Source: Roseofilum reptotaenium CS-1145 (GTDB lineage: Bacteria; Cyanobacteriota; Cyanobacteriia; Cyanobacteriales; Desertifilaceae). From it: a stretch of DNA of 35,997 nt. Made by a program: the position numbers and the translations under genes. The notes beneath the pieces are model-generated. The model ran no database searches and had not been told where the DNA came from. It worked only from the letters and a program-made list of their open reading frames with translations. The stretch is taken from assembly GCF_028330985.1 (NCBI RefSeq), contig NZ_JAQMUE010000057.1, positions 1-35,997 of the forward strand. Direction: 5' to 3'. Of this stretch, positions 8,317 to 17,570 are shown in pieces. Position 1 is the stretch's first letter. Each line of letters opens with the position of its first letter.

Positions 8317-9570
8317 AGGTTCAAACGTGATTTTGAGTAGGTACAGTTGAGGATCATCGGTTAGCTCAAAAACTTTGGCTCGTACGGCTTCTAATGCAGC
8401 TTCATTCAAAATGCCATATCCTGTACTTTGAATGAGCTGGGCTTCTTGTACAATTTCCCCTTCTGGATCAACGACAACACCGATGGTGGCTCGTCCTTGC
8501 AGTTGGTTGCGACAGGCGAGAACGGGTAGGGGGACTTCAATTTCTTGTTGCTGCCACAGGGAACTATTGCTGTTATTTTTATACCGGTTGGGAAGGTTGC
8601 TAATCCAGGATTCTAGGGTAGCAGTGGCTTCTTCTTGACTGGTTCCTTCTGGATCATAGACGATCGCCTCCCGCAAGGCTTGGATTTCTGCTAACAGGGG
8701 ATCGTCAGGTTCTGGAGTTGCCTCTGATTCGGGGATTTCGTCTTCTGGAGGAAGTGCAGCCACTGGAGAAGATTGAGGTTCTGGAATTGCCTCTGGTTCG
8801 GGGATTTCGTCTTCTGGAGGAAGTGTAGCCACTGGAGAAGATTGAGGTTCTGGGGTATCCTCTGATTCAGTTTCTTGTTGGCGATATTTTTCTTGTCGGC
8901 GACGCAAATCGGCGATCGCCGCTTCTGGTATTCTACTGGGTAATACACCCGGTTCTGTTTCTTCAGGCGGTTCTTCTCCTATCGGTTCTAGAGGTTCGGG
9001 GGGAAGCGGCGTTTCAATGTCCTCTTCTGGATTATCAGCTAACCGATTAATCTCTAAATCAAGATCGCTTGGAGGCAGTATAGGCAAGGGATTTGCATCA
9101 TCGTAAACGGGCGGATTAGCAGGGGGCGGTGGGGGTAAGGTGGGTATGACTAAAGGCTCTCGATAAGGAGAATTAGAAGAAATGGGAGGGAGTTGCAAAA
9201 CGGGGGGCGGAGGTAGCTCCAGAGATGCACGGGGGGGAGGTAAGACAAAGGAAGAGGGATTTCCAGCACTGGAGCTATTAACTGAACTATTGCCAGGAGC
9301 ATTGGCAATGGGTTGTTGGGGTTGCCATGCTTCAGGATTAATGGGAGGTAGAGTTAGTTGGGAAGGGCTGTTGAGATTGGGCAGACGTTCTAATTGTTCG
9401 GGAGTCAGTTCGACTAAGTCAACTGTATTCAGAGAAGTGCGCGAGTTGCCACTTCTGGTGGGGATGTTAATCCACAATAGCCCATGAAAGGCAACGGAGG
9501 CGATCGTGGCAATCCAAAAGGGTTGGAGAACCGGTTGCCGTTGTTGGGGAAAGAGGGGAGAGTAAGTCAT
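8299..9570 (-). CDS. TonB-family energy-transduction protein with Pro-rich spacer
   Basis: TonB proteins span the cytoplasmic membrane, cross the periplasm through a Pro-rich spacer and pass energy from ExbB/ExbD to outer-membrane receptors. Here one membrane helix lies at about 18-35. A long spacer rich in Pro, Glu and Ser follows, and the C-terminus (about 345-423) is TonB-like, with QGRATIGVVVDPEGEI and STGYGILNEAALEAV. The spacer has an exact-period 69-bp (23-residue) repeat. No exbB, exbD or receptor gene is nearby. It could equally be a TonB-like protein of another envelope system. The gene starts at ATG 9570, directly below a heptamer repeat array. Confidence 0.85.
   Translation of the reverse strand: MTYSPLFPQQRQPVLQPFWIATIASVAFHGLLWINIPTRSGNSRTSLNTVDLVELTPEQLERLPNLNSPSQLTLPPINPEAWQPQQPIANAPGNSSVNSSSAGNPSSFVLPPPRASLELPPPPVLQLPPISSNSPYREPLVIPTLPPPPPANPPVYDDANPLPILPPSDLDLEINRLADNPEEDIETPLPPEPLEPIGEEPPEETEPGVLPSRIPEAAIADLRRRQEKYRQQETESEDTPEPQSSPVATLPPEDEIPEPEAIPEPQSSPVAALPPEDEIPESEATPEPDDPLLAEIQALREAIVYDPEGTSQEEATATLESWISNLPNRYKNNSNSSLWQQQEIEVPLPVLACRNQLQGRATIGVVVDPEGEIVQEAQLIQSTGYGILNEAALEAVRAKVFELTDDPQLYLLKITFEPLDTCG
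8708..8845 (-). repeat. Two 69-bp coding repeats in the TonB spacer
   Basis: Two copies, 8708-8776 and 8777-8845, encode 23-residue units with cores SSPVATLPPEDEIPEPE and SSPVAALPPEDEIPESE. A partial third copy follows. They lengthen the periplasmic spacer in frame. Confidence 0.85.
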
Positions 9571-9575
9571 GGGAA

Positions 9576-9617
9576 GGGAATGGGGAATAGGGAATGGGGA
9601 ATGGGGAATAGGGAATT
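9576..9617. repeat. Heptamer repeat, six GGGAATR/T units
   Basis: Six consecutive 7-bp units (GGGAATG or GGGAATA, last GGGAATT) begin 6 bp upstream of the TonB-like start codon. They therefore occupy the expected leader of that gene. Confidence 0.9.
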
Positions 9618-9654
9618 CTCATGTTTCCGTTTCGGCGTTTCCCTCTACTGCCGA

Positions 9655-10365
9655 TTAATTACTCCCCATGATAATCAGTAGGGAGAAGTAGGAGAGGGGG
9701 AGTTGGGGGAATTGTTCTAGATTAGTATAGATTTTTTGATTGGGTTGGGTGGCTCGTTCGACAATATAGGCTTGTTTGAGTAGATTACGCTCTTTGAGAA
9801 ATTGCCATACTTGTCCATAAACGGAACTGACTTTCATTAAGACAACGACTTCTGAAGAGTTTAAGGCTTGTTCTAGGCGATCGATATGGTAGAGTGCCGG
9901 TAAAATGGTCAACCGTTGATCCCGAATAGTGAGAGGGAGTCCAAGAACGGCTGCGGCTGCCATGGGTGAGGCGATACCAGGAATCACTTCTATGGAGGCT
10001 TGGGGATGTTGTTTGGTTAGGGTTTGGGCAAGATAGTTGAAGGTACTATAAAAACTAATATCGCCTTCGCAAGCAAAGGCAATATCGTGTCCTTGTTGAA
10101 GGTAAGACCAAACTTGTTGAGCTGCATCTGTCCAAGCTTGGTACAAAAGGGTTTCATCTTGTAGATAGGGAAAGGTGAGGGAGAGTTGGATTTGTTGGGG
10201 CTTGAGCCAGGGTTGGATAATGGTTTCAGCTACACCGGGTTGGTTGTTGAGTCCGGAGGGAAAGGCAACAACAGGAGCATTTTGTAATTGCCGCAATCCT
10301 TTGAGGGTAATTAATTCTGGATCGCCTGTACCGATCCCAATGCCGTAAAGAGTTCCGAGTTGCAC
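9655..10365 (-). CDS. cobI: Precorrin-2 C20-methyltransferase
   Basis: CobI/CbiL adds a methyl group from SAM to C20 of (cobalt-)precorrin-2, an early step of cobalamin ring synthesis. The 236-residue length is typical. The tetrapyrrole methylase signature GIGIGTGDPELITLKG lies at about 9-24, ACEGDISFYST in the middle, and VIPGIASPMAAAA around 125-137. The start appears to be GTG 10365, as the next residues QLGTLYG align with the family N-terminus. It stands alone, without other cob genes in the window. I see no cobalamin riboswitch upstream. Confidence 0.93.
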   Translation of the reverse strand: MQLGTLYGIGIGTGDPELITLKGLRQLQNAPVVAFPSGLNNQPGVAETIIQPWLKPQQIQLSLTFPYLQDETLLYQAWTDAAQQVWSYLQQGHDIAFACEGDISFYSTFNYLAQTLTKQHPQASIEVIPGIASPMAAAAVLGLPLTIRDQRLTILPALYHIDRLEQALNSSEVVVLMKVSSVYGQVWQFLKERNLLKQAYIVERATQPNQKIYTNLEQFPQLPLSYFSLLIIMGSN

Positions 10366-10602
10366 AAATCTAGAGAAATATAAACAAATGTTAAGGTGTC
10401 TATTGGTTATTTGATTGTAACCCAGCGATGGAGTGATGTCCTATTGCTGATTGCTGATGACACGAAGGGACTATACGGATGGCGGAGTAATCACTCAGGG
10501 GCAAAGATCGAGAAAATCATCCACTTAGTTCACCCGATAAGATGAGGTCAGTTGATCTTTTTTCAGCAATACTATACAAGGAAAGTGTTGATTTTATGAC
10601 TT

Positions 10603-10911
10603 ATGTGTATTCATCCGGCAATGCTCCTGGAAGAAAGACAGTTAACCTATCGTAGGCTCAGTGAGATTTTGTATTTGCTTGATGATATTAAGCGAACCAC
10701 AGATCCAGAGCGACATAAGGAGCTGACAGAACAAGCGAGTCAGTTATGTATTGAATTAAGATATCATTATTCTCAGTTAGTCCCCGATCCAAATCTTGAT
10801 GGTGGTATCGCGACTTGCAGTAGCCATGAGCGATCGCCGCGGACTAATGGCGATCGCGTTAATGTCCTTGAGATGTTCCCTCAAAGTCTGTCTGATTTTC
10901 AAGGTATTTAA
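10603..10911 (+). CDS. Possible small protein, doubtful
   Basis: A 102-codon frame begins at ATG 10603, with a second ATG at 10621. Residues 7-60 are helical and charged (EERQLTYRRLSEILYLLDDIK) and look like real protein. The last 135 bp lie antisense to the conserved final WD40 repeat of the kinase gene, so that tail is unlikely to be selected as coding. AAGGAAAG at about 10578-10585 could be part of a promoter or leader. It may be a genuine small gene whose end has drifted into its neighbour, or chance. Without it, 10366-10776 is intergenic and I see nothing else there. Confidence 0.35.
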   Translation: MCIHPAMLLEERQLTYRRLSEILYLLDDIKRTTDPERHKELTEQASQLCIELRYHYSQLVPDPNLDGGIATCSSHERSPRTNGDRVNVLEMFPQSLSDFQGI

Positions 10912-12609
10912 ATCCCAGATCATTAAGCTACCATCAGCACTTCCGGCAATGAGTTGTTGATTGTCTGAGCTAAAGGTAACTGCTCTTACCCAGTCAGGAG
11001 AGGGTAAAAAGGTATGCTGGGATGAAAGGTTTTGACTCGGTTGAGATAAACGCCAAAGTTTTACGGTTAGATCGCTACTACCACTAGCTAAGTATTGGGA
11101 ATCTCGACTAAAGGCGATCGCATTAATATCTCCTTGATGTCCATTAAGTTGGGTGATAAGTTCTCCAGTGTCTACACGCCACAAATAGATTTGATTACCA
11201 CTACTTCCAGACGCAATGTATTCACCCTCTGGACTAAAGGCAACAGTATTGATCCCACGGGGATGAAGGATGGACTGATGGCGATCGCTTTCAATAAACC
11301 AAGTTTGCAATCGGCGATCATCTCCGCCACTGGCGATCGCCTTTCCCTGGGGATGATACGCTAAAGAGAGAGTTACCGCACTCTGATAATGCTCTAGGGG
11401 AGTACAATACACCGTTCCCGTACCAAAGTCCCAAATCTTAATCGCATCATTAATACTGCCACTAGCCAATTGATGTTCTACAGGACTAAACGCCAAGGTT
11501 AAAACCGGTTGAGTATGAAAGTTTAAAGTTTCTTCTAAGCCCCCTGTTTCTAGATTCCAAATTTTGATCGAACAGTCAAAACTACCACTGGCTAACAATT
11601 GCCCATCGGGACTGATCGCCAAGGCAGAAACTGAACCTCGATGCCCCTCTAAGGTTTGCACACAGTGCCAGGTTTTTGCCTCTGAAGGCAGGAAAATTTG
11701 TGGGCGTGGGGGGGGAGGTGGTGGCAGTTTTTTTTCCGGTTTGAGGGCATGATAAGCGTCCCTAGCACAGCGATATCGGTGTTTCGTTCCAAGCTGAATG
11801 AACCGATCTAAAATGGCTCCCAGTTTATCACTGATTTGAGTATCTCCTAAGTATTCGCGCCACACCCAAACCGCTTCTGAGTTATCAAAAAGAAGGAAGG
11901 GAGACACCTGAGTTAAAAGGTATAAACAAGTGACTCCTAAACTGTAGAGATCGCTGGCATAAATAGCTTTACCTCGAATTTGTTCGGGAGCCACATATTC
12001 GGGAGAACCGATGGTGGTTCCAGTGTTGAAAAGGGCGGTTTCCGTCACATATTTAGCGGAACCAAAATCGACTAAACTATATTCGCCATTTAAACCTTGA
12101 ATAATATTGGCGGGTTTAATATCCCGGTGAATGACTTGCCGGTCATGGATATAATTGAGAACGGGTAAAAGTTTTTTTAGTAAGTCCCGAATTTGAGGCT
12201 CTGTCCATTTTCCCGTTTGCTCTAAAATGACCTCTAGATTTTCTCCGGGTCGATATTCTTGGACTAAATAGTAGCGATCGCCTTCGTAGAAATAATTATA
12301 AAATTTTGGGATTTGGGGATGATTGCCCAGTTGATAGAGCCGTTTGGCTTCTTGTTCAAATAAGTCGGTTGCTTTACTGATCTGATCGGGATTTTGGCTA
12401 GCAAAGATTAATTGTTTGATGGCACAACGGCGCGTAGTTTCTTGACTTCTATCGAGAGCCAGAAACGTGCATCCAAATCCCCCCTGACCAATTTTTTTAA
12501 TCGCTTGATAGTGTTGCTTGAGGATCAGGCTTTGCCCACAGGTTTGACAGTACTTCGCGCCCTGGGGATTTTGGGGGAATCTGCAATGGGGGTTCAAACA
12601 GTAAGACAT
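10777..12609 (-). CDS. Ser/Thr protein kinase with WD40 propeller
   Basis: This is a cyanobacterial Hanks-type kinase fused to a WD40 beta-propeller. A four-cysteine zinc-ribbon-like motif (Cys4, Cys9, Cys21, Cys24) opens the protein. The kinase domain spans about 34-290, with GQGGFG, Lys65, HRDIKPAN (Asp163), DFG (Asp181) and an APEQIRG segment, so it should be active. A short Pro-rich linker precedes seven WD repeats (about 318-610), each ending in forms such as IKIW or VKLW. The propeller probably recruits partners; no membrane segment is seen. I set the start at ATG 12609 (MSYCLNP), not the in-frame TTG at 12630, because the cysteine motif begins there. The substrate is unknown. Confidence 0.93.
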   Translation of the reverse strand: MSYCLNPHCRFPQNPQGAKYCQTCGQSLILKQHYQAIKKIGQGGFGCTFLALDRSQETTRRCAIKQLIFASQNPDQISKATDLFEQEAKRLYQLGNHPQIPKFYNYFYEGDRYYLVQEYRPGENLEVILEQTGKWTEPQIRDLLKKLLPVLNYIHDRQVIHRDIKPANIIQGLNGEYSLVDFGSAKYVTETALFNTGTTIGSPEYVAPEQIRGKAIYASDLYSLGVTCLYLLTQVSPFLLFDNSEAVWVWREYLGDTQISDKLGAILDRFIQLGTKHRYRCARDAYHALKPEKKLPPPPPPRPQIFLPSEAKTWHCVQTLEGHRGSVSALAISPDGQLLASGSFDCSIKIWNLETGGLEETLNFHTQPVLTLAFSPVEHQLASGSINDAIKIWDFGTGTVYCTPLEHYQSAVTLSLAYHPQGKAIASGGDDRRLQTWFIESDRHQSILHPRGINTVAFSPEGEYIASGSSGNQIYLWRVDTGELITQLNGHQGDINAIAFSRDSQYLASGSSDLTVKLWRLSQPSQNLSSQHTFLPSPDWVRAVTFSSDNQQLIAGSADGSLMIWDLNTLKIRQTLREHLKDINAIAISPRRSLMATASRDTTIKIWIGD

Positions 12610-12614
12610 GGGGT

Positions 12615-12642
12615 AATTAATAATTAACAATTAACAATTAAT
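12615..12642. repeat. A/T-rich heptamer repeat, four AATTAAY units
   Basis: Four 7-bp units (AATTAAT, AATTAAC, AATTAAC, AATTAAT) lie 6 bp upstream of the kinase start codon. The period matches the G-rich heptamers elsewhere but the sequence differs. Confidence 0.8.
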
Positions 12643-12696
12643 ACGATGCGATCGCCGATTGTTCCCATTGGAGCATTTCCCCCAGGATGAACGCGA

Positions 12697-14964
12697 TCAA
12701 ATATCCCTCGATTCCAACATTGCCCCTTTACAACTGTACACACAAATCGGAACTCGCTTATAGGCTGGTGTCCCGCTTTGGGGATCGATCTTAGCCTTAA
12801 ACAAAACATTCGCTTCTGGATAAAACATAAATGCCGCACCCTCACGAATTGCGCCGCAGATAATTTCAATATTCTCTAAGTCGCCTGCATCGCCCTTCAC
12901 ACTCACTCTTTGATGTTCTGTAAATCCTGCTTTTTTGACATCTCTAGGATTCATTAAAATACAATAGCGATGGGGCATTCCTCGATATTTATCGGCAGTG
13001 CGGTAGACTACCGTATTATGTTGGGTATAGCTGCGTCCACTGCCTAAAATCAAGACAATTCCTTGGCTCTCTTTGGGGAGGTTAAACGCACTGATCTCTG
13101 GAATTGATAACTGGGGAAGGGGCGTAATCTTCATCTTGGCTTTGCCCGAATCTGTGGCGAATTTGGGTTCGGTAAAGATGCGTCCTTCAATGGTAAATTC
13201 AGCTTCGGTTTGATCGATTTCTCTGATTTTCTGATATCCAGGAATCGTTTGTGCAATTAATGCCCGGATATATTGGGTATCCTGGAGTTTGCGCCAGTTG
13301 ACTGGGGTTTCTCCATGGCGACGGTGGGCAATTTCAGCGATCAACTCAACTTCAGAGACTAAATCCGAGTTTTCAGGGGTTAAATGGCTTTTTCCGGCTT
13401 CATTCAGGCGCACAAAGTTATTCCCGGATTCGGTGGTGGTTTTATGGGGATTTTCAAAGCGATTGAAGACGGGTAAAAGTAAGGTGTGGTGTTGGGCTAG
13501 TCCGTGAAAATGTCCTAAGTTGGGTTTGGTAGCTACATAAAAAATGGTGTCGATTTGGGATAGGGCATTTTGGGCTTGGTTTAAGTCGGGATTGGCTCCA
13601 TACAGGTTGCCGCCTAAACAAAACAGGGTGTCAATTTTTCCAGATTCGGCGGCATCGATTAAGGCACGGGTGTCATAACCGTGGGTGTCGCCTAAGTCTT
13701 TGCCTAAAAGTTGGGAAAGAGCTTGTTTTATTTCTGCTCGCAAACGCACGGTTACGCCCATAGAACCGACTCCTTGCACATTGGAATGACCGCGAATGGG
13801 CATGGTTCCTGCACCGAGTTTACCCGCGTTTCCAGTGAGTAAGGCGGTATGGGCAATACAGCGTACATTATCTACCCCATTTATTTGTTGGGTAATGCCC
13901 ATTGCCCAGGCAAAAATAACGGTATTGGACGTGCCGATCGCGTAGGCGGCTTCTTCTATTTCTTCTTGCGATAATCCACAAGTTGTGGTAATGTCAATCC
14001 AGTTTAAGTTGCCTGAGTAATCGATGATTTCTTGCCAGCCTTCCGTATAAAATTGACAATATTCGCGCTTGACAAGATTTTGCTCAATCAGTGCTTTTTG
14101 AATGCCCAGAAATAGAGCCGTATCGCTGCCGGGAATGGGCTGTAAATATATGGTGGAAATGTCTGAGCCACCCTTGAGTAAGGATTTAATGGGAAAGGCA
14201 GGGGAAGCAAACTTAACTAGACCAACTTCCAATTGAGGATTAATAATAATGACTTTACCACCGCGATCGCGAATTTTAATCAGTTCATTCATTAACCGGG
14301 GATGGTTGGCTGGGGCGTTTGAACCGACTAAAACCACACAGTCTGAGTGTTTCAGGCTCTCCAAACTCACCATGGAAGTTCCCGAACCAAACACCTGTTT
14401 TAAGCCTACTCCAGAGGCAGAATGGCACAAATCCGAACAATCGGCTAGGTTATGGGAGCCACTCGCCCGCATCATCAATTGTAGGAGATAAGCTGCTTCA
14501 TTCGACGATCGCCCAGAACTGTAACTGGCGATGCGCTCCCCAGGTTGATGAAACGCTTGTTCGGCAATCTGATAGACTTCTGACCAAGAAATGCGCCGGT
14601 AGTGAGAGGTTCCTGCTTCTAACAATAGGGGATAACTTAATCGTCCTAGGCGATCGCACTCTTGAGAACTCAGACGCTGTAACTCGTCTATACTATAGCG
14701 TTCCCAGAAATTGAGAGAGATGGGGGGTTGCAATTCAGCGGCGATCGCCTCTACACTCTTAGCGCAGCGTTGCAAATACTCCCCCGCTTCATTCACAAAT
14801 CCACCCTTATGTCCCCCTGTTCCCCACGCACAGGACAAACAAGCACTCTTATGATTCAATGTTTGCCAAAGCTTCACCCCTTGAGGTGAAACGGTTTGTT
14901 CTGCCCAATATTGAATCACGGGTAGACCCCCACCAGCTTGAGGGGTAGAATCAGAAGCAGTCAT
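12697..14964 (-). CDS. FdhF/YdeP-family molybdopterin oxidoreductase
   Basis: The 755-residue protein belongs to the formate-dehydrogenase-alpha-like group of molybdopterin enzymes (YdeP type). Cysteines at 42, 45 and 67 (CLSCAW, QRCAKS) match the family's N-terminal cluster region. A conserved LCHSASG segment follows near residue 178, where related enzymes carry the Mo-ligand Cys or Sec. Further blocks are GHSNVQGVGSMGV and NPRDVKKAGF. Family members need bis-MGD cofactor. The true substrate is not established for most of them, so a formate dehydrogenase label would be too strong. No fdhD, other subunit or electron partner is adjacent. The ATG at 14964 is clear. Confidence 0.88.
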   Translation of the reverse strand: MTASDSTPQAGGGLPVIQYWAEQTVSPQGVKLWQTLNHKSACLSCAWGTGGHKGGFVNEAGEYLQRCAKSVEAIAAELQPPISLNFWERYSIDELQRLSSQECDRLGRLSYPLLLEAGTSHYRRISWSEVYQIAEQAFHQPGERIASYSSGRSSNEAAYLLQLMMRASGSHNLADCSDLCHSASGVGLKQVFGSGTSMVSLESLKHSDCVVLVGSNAPANHPRLMNELIKIRDRGGKVIIINPQLEVGLVKFASPAFPIKSLLKGGSDISTIYLQPIPGSDTALFLGIQKALIEQNLVKREYCQFYTEGWQEIIDYSGNLNWIDITTTCGLSQEEIEEAAYAIGTSNTVIFAWAMGITQQINGVDNVRCIAHTALLTGNAGKLGAGTMPIRGHSNVQGVGSMGVTVRLRAEIKQALSQLLGKDLGDTHGYDTRALIDAAESGKIDTLFCLGGNLYGANPDLNQAQNALSQIDTIFYVATKPNLGHFHGLAQHHTLLLPVFNRFENPHKTTTESGNNFVRLNEAGKSHLTPENSDLVSEVELIAEIAHRRHGETPVNWRKLQDTQYIRALIAQTIPGYQKIREIDQTEAEFTIEGRIFTEPKFATDSGKAKMKITPLPQLSIPEISAFNLPKESQGIVLILGSGRSYTQHNTVVYRTADKYRGMPHRYCILMNPRDVKKAGFTEHQRVSVKGDAGDLENIEIICGAIREGAAFMFYPEANVLFKAKIDPQSGTPAYKRVPICVYSCKGAMLESRDI

Positions 14965-15012
14965 GGGAATAGCCTGAATTTTATCGATTCGATATTATAG
15001 CGCTTTGCGTTA

Positions 15013-15029
15013 GGGAATAATAGGGAATA
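15013..15029. repeat. Short G-rich heptamer pair
   Basis: Two GGGAATA units separated by 3 bp lie in the gap between the divergent molybdoenzyme and methyltransferase genes. This is a degenerate member of the heptamer family. Confidence 0.55.
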
Positions 15030-15147
15030 GCCGTGGTAACGTGAAGATTCCAGCAAGGAACTGATGGTATGCCAACTCAACCAGCTATCTGGATGAAGAG
15101 GCTTTATCCTTGGCCGATTGCCAACCTAAGCTAGACTAGCTGTCACT

Positions 15148-15900
15148 ATGACCCAAACTTGGAATAGCGAACTTTACGAGAGCAAACATTACTATGTTTC
15201 TCAACTGGCAACAGACTTAGTTACCCAACTTGCCCCCAAACCTGGAGAACTTATCCTCGACCTCGGTTGTGGAACGGGTCATTTAACCGCTAAAATTGCC
15301 GAGTCTGGAGCCACGGTTATCGGCTGCGATAATTCTGGGTCTATGATTGCCCAAGCTCAGGCGAATTATCCCCAAATTGAGTTTAAGTTAGAGAATGGGG
15401 AACAGTTATCCGAAACTCACGTTTTTGATGCTATTTTTTCCAATGCCGCACTCCATTGGATGACGAATGCACAAGCCGTAGTTCAAGGCATCCAAAATGC
15501 CCTGAAACCGGGTGGACGGTTTGTGGCAGAATTTGGCGGGAAAGGGAATGTGCAAGCGATTGTTACTGCTGTTGAAGAAACCTTAGCTGCTCAAGGTTAT
15601 TCTGCACCCCAAAAAAATTGGTATTTTCCTACTATTTCTGAATATGCATCCCTGCTCGAAAATAATGGTTTAGAAGTGAGATTTGCCCAACTGTTCAATC
15701 GCCCAACAGTATTAGAGGGCGAGGACGGTTTACGGAATTGGATCGCAATGTTTGCCTCTCACTTACTCTCCCCCGTTCCCCTCAATGAGCGAGAAGAACT
15801 CTTAAACAGCATTGAAACCACTTTGCAAACCCATCTGTATCAACAGAACAGTTGGTTTGCCGATTATCGCCGCCTACGAATCGAAGCAATTAAAAATTAA
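15148..15900 (+). CDS. Class I SAM-dependent methyltransferase, trans-aconitate methyltransferase-like
   Basis: The 250-residue enzyme has motif I LDLGCGTGH (about 35-43), an acidic residue in IGCDNSGSMI, the SNAALHW segment (about 103-109), and KPGGRFVAEFGG. The SNAALHWM pattern and C-terminal WIAMFASHLL resemble Tam, which methylates trans-aconitate, and related small carboxylate methyltransferases. The substrate is inferred only loosely. It reads in the same direction as gatA but is separated from it by 115 bp of pyrimidine-rich repeat, so cotranscription is uncertain. The ATG at 15148 is well defined. Confidence 0.88.
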   Translation: MTQTWNSELYESKHYYVSQLATDLVTQLAPKPGELILDLGCGTGHLTAKIAESGATVIGCDNSGSMIAQAQANYPQIEFKLENGEQLSETHVFDAIFSNAALHWMTNAQAVVQGIQNALKPGGRFVAEFGGKGNVQAIVTAVEETLAAQGYSAPQKNWYFPTISEYASLLENNGLEVRFAQLFNRPTVLEGEDGLRNWIAMFASHLLSPVPLNEREELLNSIETTLQTHLYQQNSWFADYRRLRIEAIKN

Positions 15901-15915
15901 AAATGATTTTAAAAC

Positions 15916-15969
15916 TCCCCATCTCCACATCCCCATTCCCCCATCCCCCTATCCCCTCATCCCCCTATC
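15916..15969. repeat. Pyrimidine-rich degenerate repeat
   Basis: The tract consists of units such as CCCCCAT, CCCCCTAT and CCCCTCAT. On the minus strand it resembles the G-rich heptamer family. It ends about 45 bp upstream of gatA. Confidence 0.6.
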
Positions 15970-16015
15970 TTGGTAGGATTGAAGACACTAAATCGGAAAC
16001 ACAGAAGGTAGAAGC

Positions 16016-17473
16016 ATGGCATCCATCCGCGAGTTGCACCAACAGCTTGTGACGAAAGAGCGATCGGCAGTAGAATTGGCCCAAGAGGCACTCGATCGCA
16101 TTGAAACCCTAGAACCGAAGCTTCATAGTTTTTTGGCGGTGATGGGAGAACAAGCTCTAACCCAAGCCAAGGCTGTTGATGAGAAAATAGCAGCCGGAGA
16201 CGAGATCGGGCCGTTGACGGGTATTCCGATCGCTGTTAAAGATAATATGTGTACCCCTGGAGTGCCCACGACTTGTGCCTCCAAGATTCTCCAGAACTTT
16301 GTCCCCCCCTACGAATCTACGGTGACTCAAAAGCTCAAAGACGCAGGAGCGGTTATCGTCGGTAAAACTAATCTGGATGAGTTTGCCATGGGTAGCTCCA
16401 CGGAAAACTCCGCCTATCAACTCACCGCTAACCCCTGGGATATAACCCGCGTTCCGGGAGGATCATCCGGAGGTTCTGCGGCGGCTGTCGCTGGCTCAGA
16501 ATGCCCTGTATCCCTCGGCTCGGACACTGGGGGGTCGATTCGGCTTCCAGCTTCGTTTTGCGGCATTGTCGGCTTAAAACCGACGTATGGGTTAGTGTCC
16601 CGATATGGTTTGGTTGCTTATGCCTCATCGTTGGATCAAATTGGGCCCTTTGGACGTACAGTTGAAGATGCGGCTATTGTCTTAGAGGCGATCGCCGGTT
16701 ACGATCCCAAAGACTCCACCAGCCTCAATGTCAAAATTCCCTCCTACAGCCATTTACTCAGACCCAATCTCAGATCGAAAGGGCGGCTCAGAATTGGGAT
16801 TATCACCGAAACCTTTGGCACAGGATTAGATCCAGAAGTCGATGAAGCGGTGAAAAAAGCCATTAGTCATCTACAAGATTTAGGGGCAGAAATTCAAACC
16901 ATTTCTTGTCCTAACTTCCGCTATGGTTTACCAGCCTATTATATTATCGCCCCCTCTGAAGCATCGGCGAACCTAGCCCGCTATGATGGAGTAAAATACG
17001 GATTTCGTGCCGAAGAGGGGGATAACCTACTCTCCATGTATGAAAAAACCCGCGCCCAAGGATTCGGTCAAGAAGTGAAACGGCGGATTATGATTGGAAC
17101 CTATGCCCTATCTGCGGGATATTATGATGCCTACTATCTCAAAGCCCAGAAGGTACGCACGTTGATTAAAAAAGACTTTCAAAAAGCGTTTGCGGCTGTT
17201 GATTTATTGGTTTCTCCCACTGCTCCGACTACCGCATTTAAGGCGGGTGAAAAAACGAAAGATCCCATTAGCATGTATCTCTCAGATTTAATGACCATTC
17301 CCGTTAATTTAGCTGGTTTGCCTGGGTTGAGCATTCCCTGCGGATTCGATCGACAAGGACTACCGATTGGACTACAATTAATCTCTGATGTATTGCGCGA
17401 AGATTTATTATTGCAAGTTGCCCACACCTACGAACAAACCACAAGCTGGCACTTAAAGCAACCCTCTCTGTAA
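16016..17473 (+). CDS. gatA: Glu-tRNA(Gln)/Asp-tRNA(Asn) amidotransferase subunit A
   Basis: GatA releases ammonia from glutamine; GatB uses it to convert mischarged Glu-tRNA(Gln) (and Asp-tRNA(Asn)) to the correct form, within the GatCAB complex. The 485-residue length is normal. The Ser-cisSer-Lys triad of the amidase signature family is present as Lys75 (AVKDN), Ser150 ([10 protein letters not shown]) and Ser174 (DTGGSIR). AGAAGG lies about 9 bases before ATG 16016. gatB and gatC are not in the window, consistent with scattered gat genes in cyanobacteria. Function is confident. Confidence 0.97.
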   Translation: MASIRELHQQLVTKERSAVELAQEALDRIETLEPKLHSFLAVMGEQALTQAKAVDEKIAAGDEIGPLTGIPIAVKDNMCTPGVPTTCASKILQNFVPPYESTVTQKLKDAGAVIVGKTNLDEFAMGSSTENSAYQLTANPWDITRVPGGSSGGSAAAVAGSECPVSLGSDTGGSIRLPASFCGIVGLKPTYGLVSRYGLVAYASSLDQIGPFGRTVEDAAIVLEAIAGYDPKDSTSLNVKIPSYSHLLRPNLRSKGRLRIGIITETFGTGLDPEVDEAVKKAISHLQDLGAEIQTISCPNFRYGLPAYYIIAPSEASANLARYDGVKYGFRAEEGDNLLSMYEKTRAQGFGQEVKRRIMIGTYALSAGYYDAYYLKAQKVRTLIKKDFQKAFAAVDLLVSPTAPTTAFKAGEKTKDPISMYLSDLMTIPVNLAGLPGLSIPCGFDRQGLPIGLQLISDVLREDLLLQVAHTYEQTTSWHLKQPSL

Positions 17474-17570
17474 TCAAGACAACTCCGGGGTTGGGTTCTT
17501 TTTCTTTAGAATTAAGAGAACGGATAGCCACGGGGTTGCTCTTCGTTTGTTGTTATTCCCCCTAGAAATT

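Noticed and set aside
10366-10602. Cobalamin riboswitch upstream of cobI
   Set aside because: I could not find the conserved B12-box-like core, and cobI reads away from this gap with nothing structured visible.
14319-14714. 131-codon plus-strand ORF
   Set aside because: It is wholly antisense to the conserved molybdoenzyme gene and has no family-like features.
12697-14964. Formate dehydrogenase as a firm assignment
   Set aside because: The protein is of the YdeP-like group with unsettled substrate, and no FDH partner genes are present.
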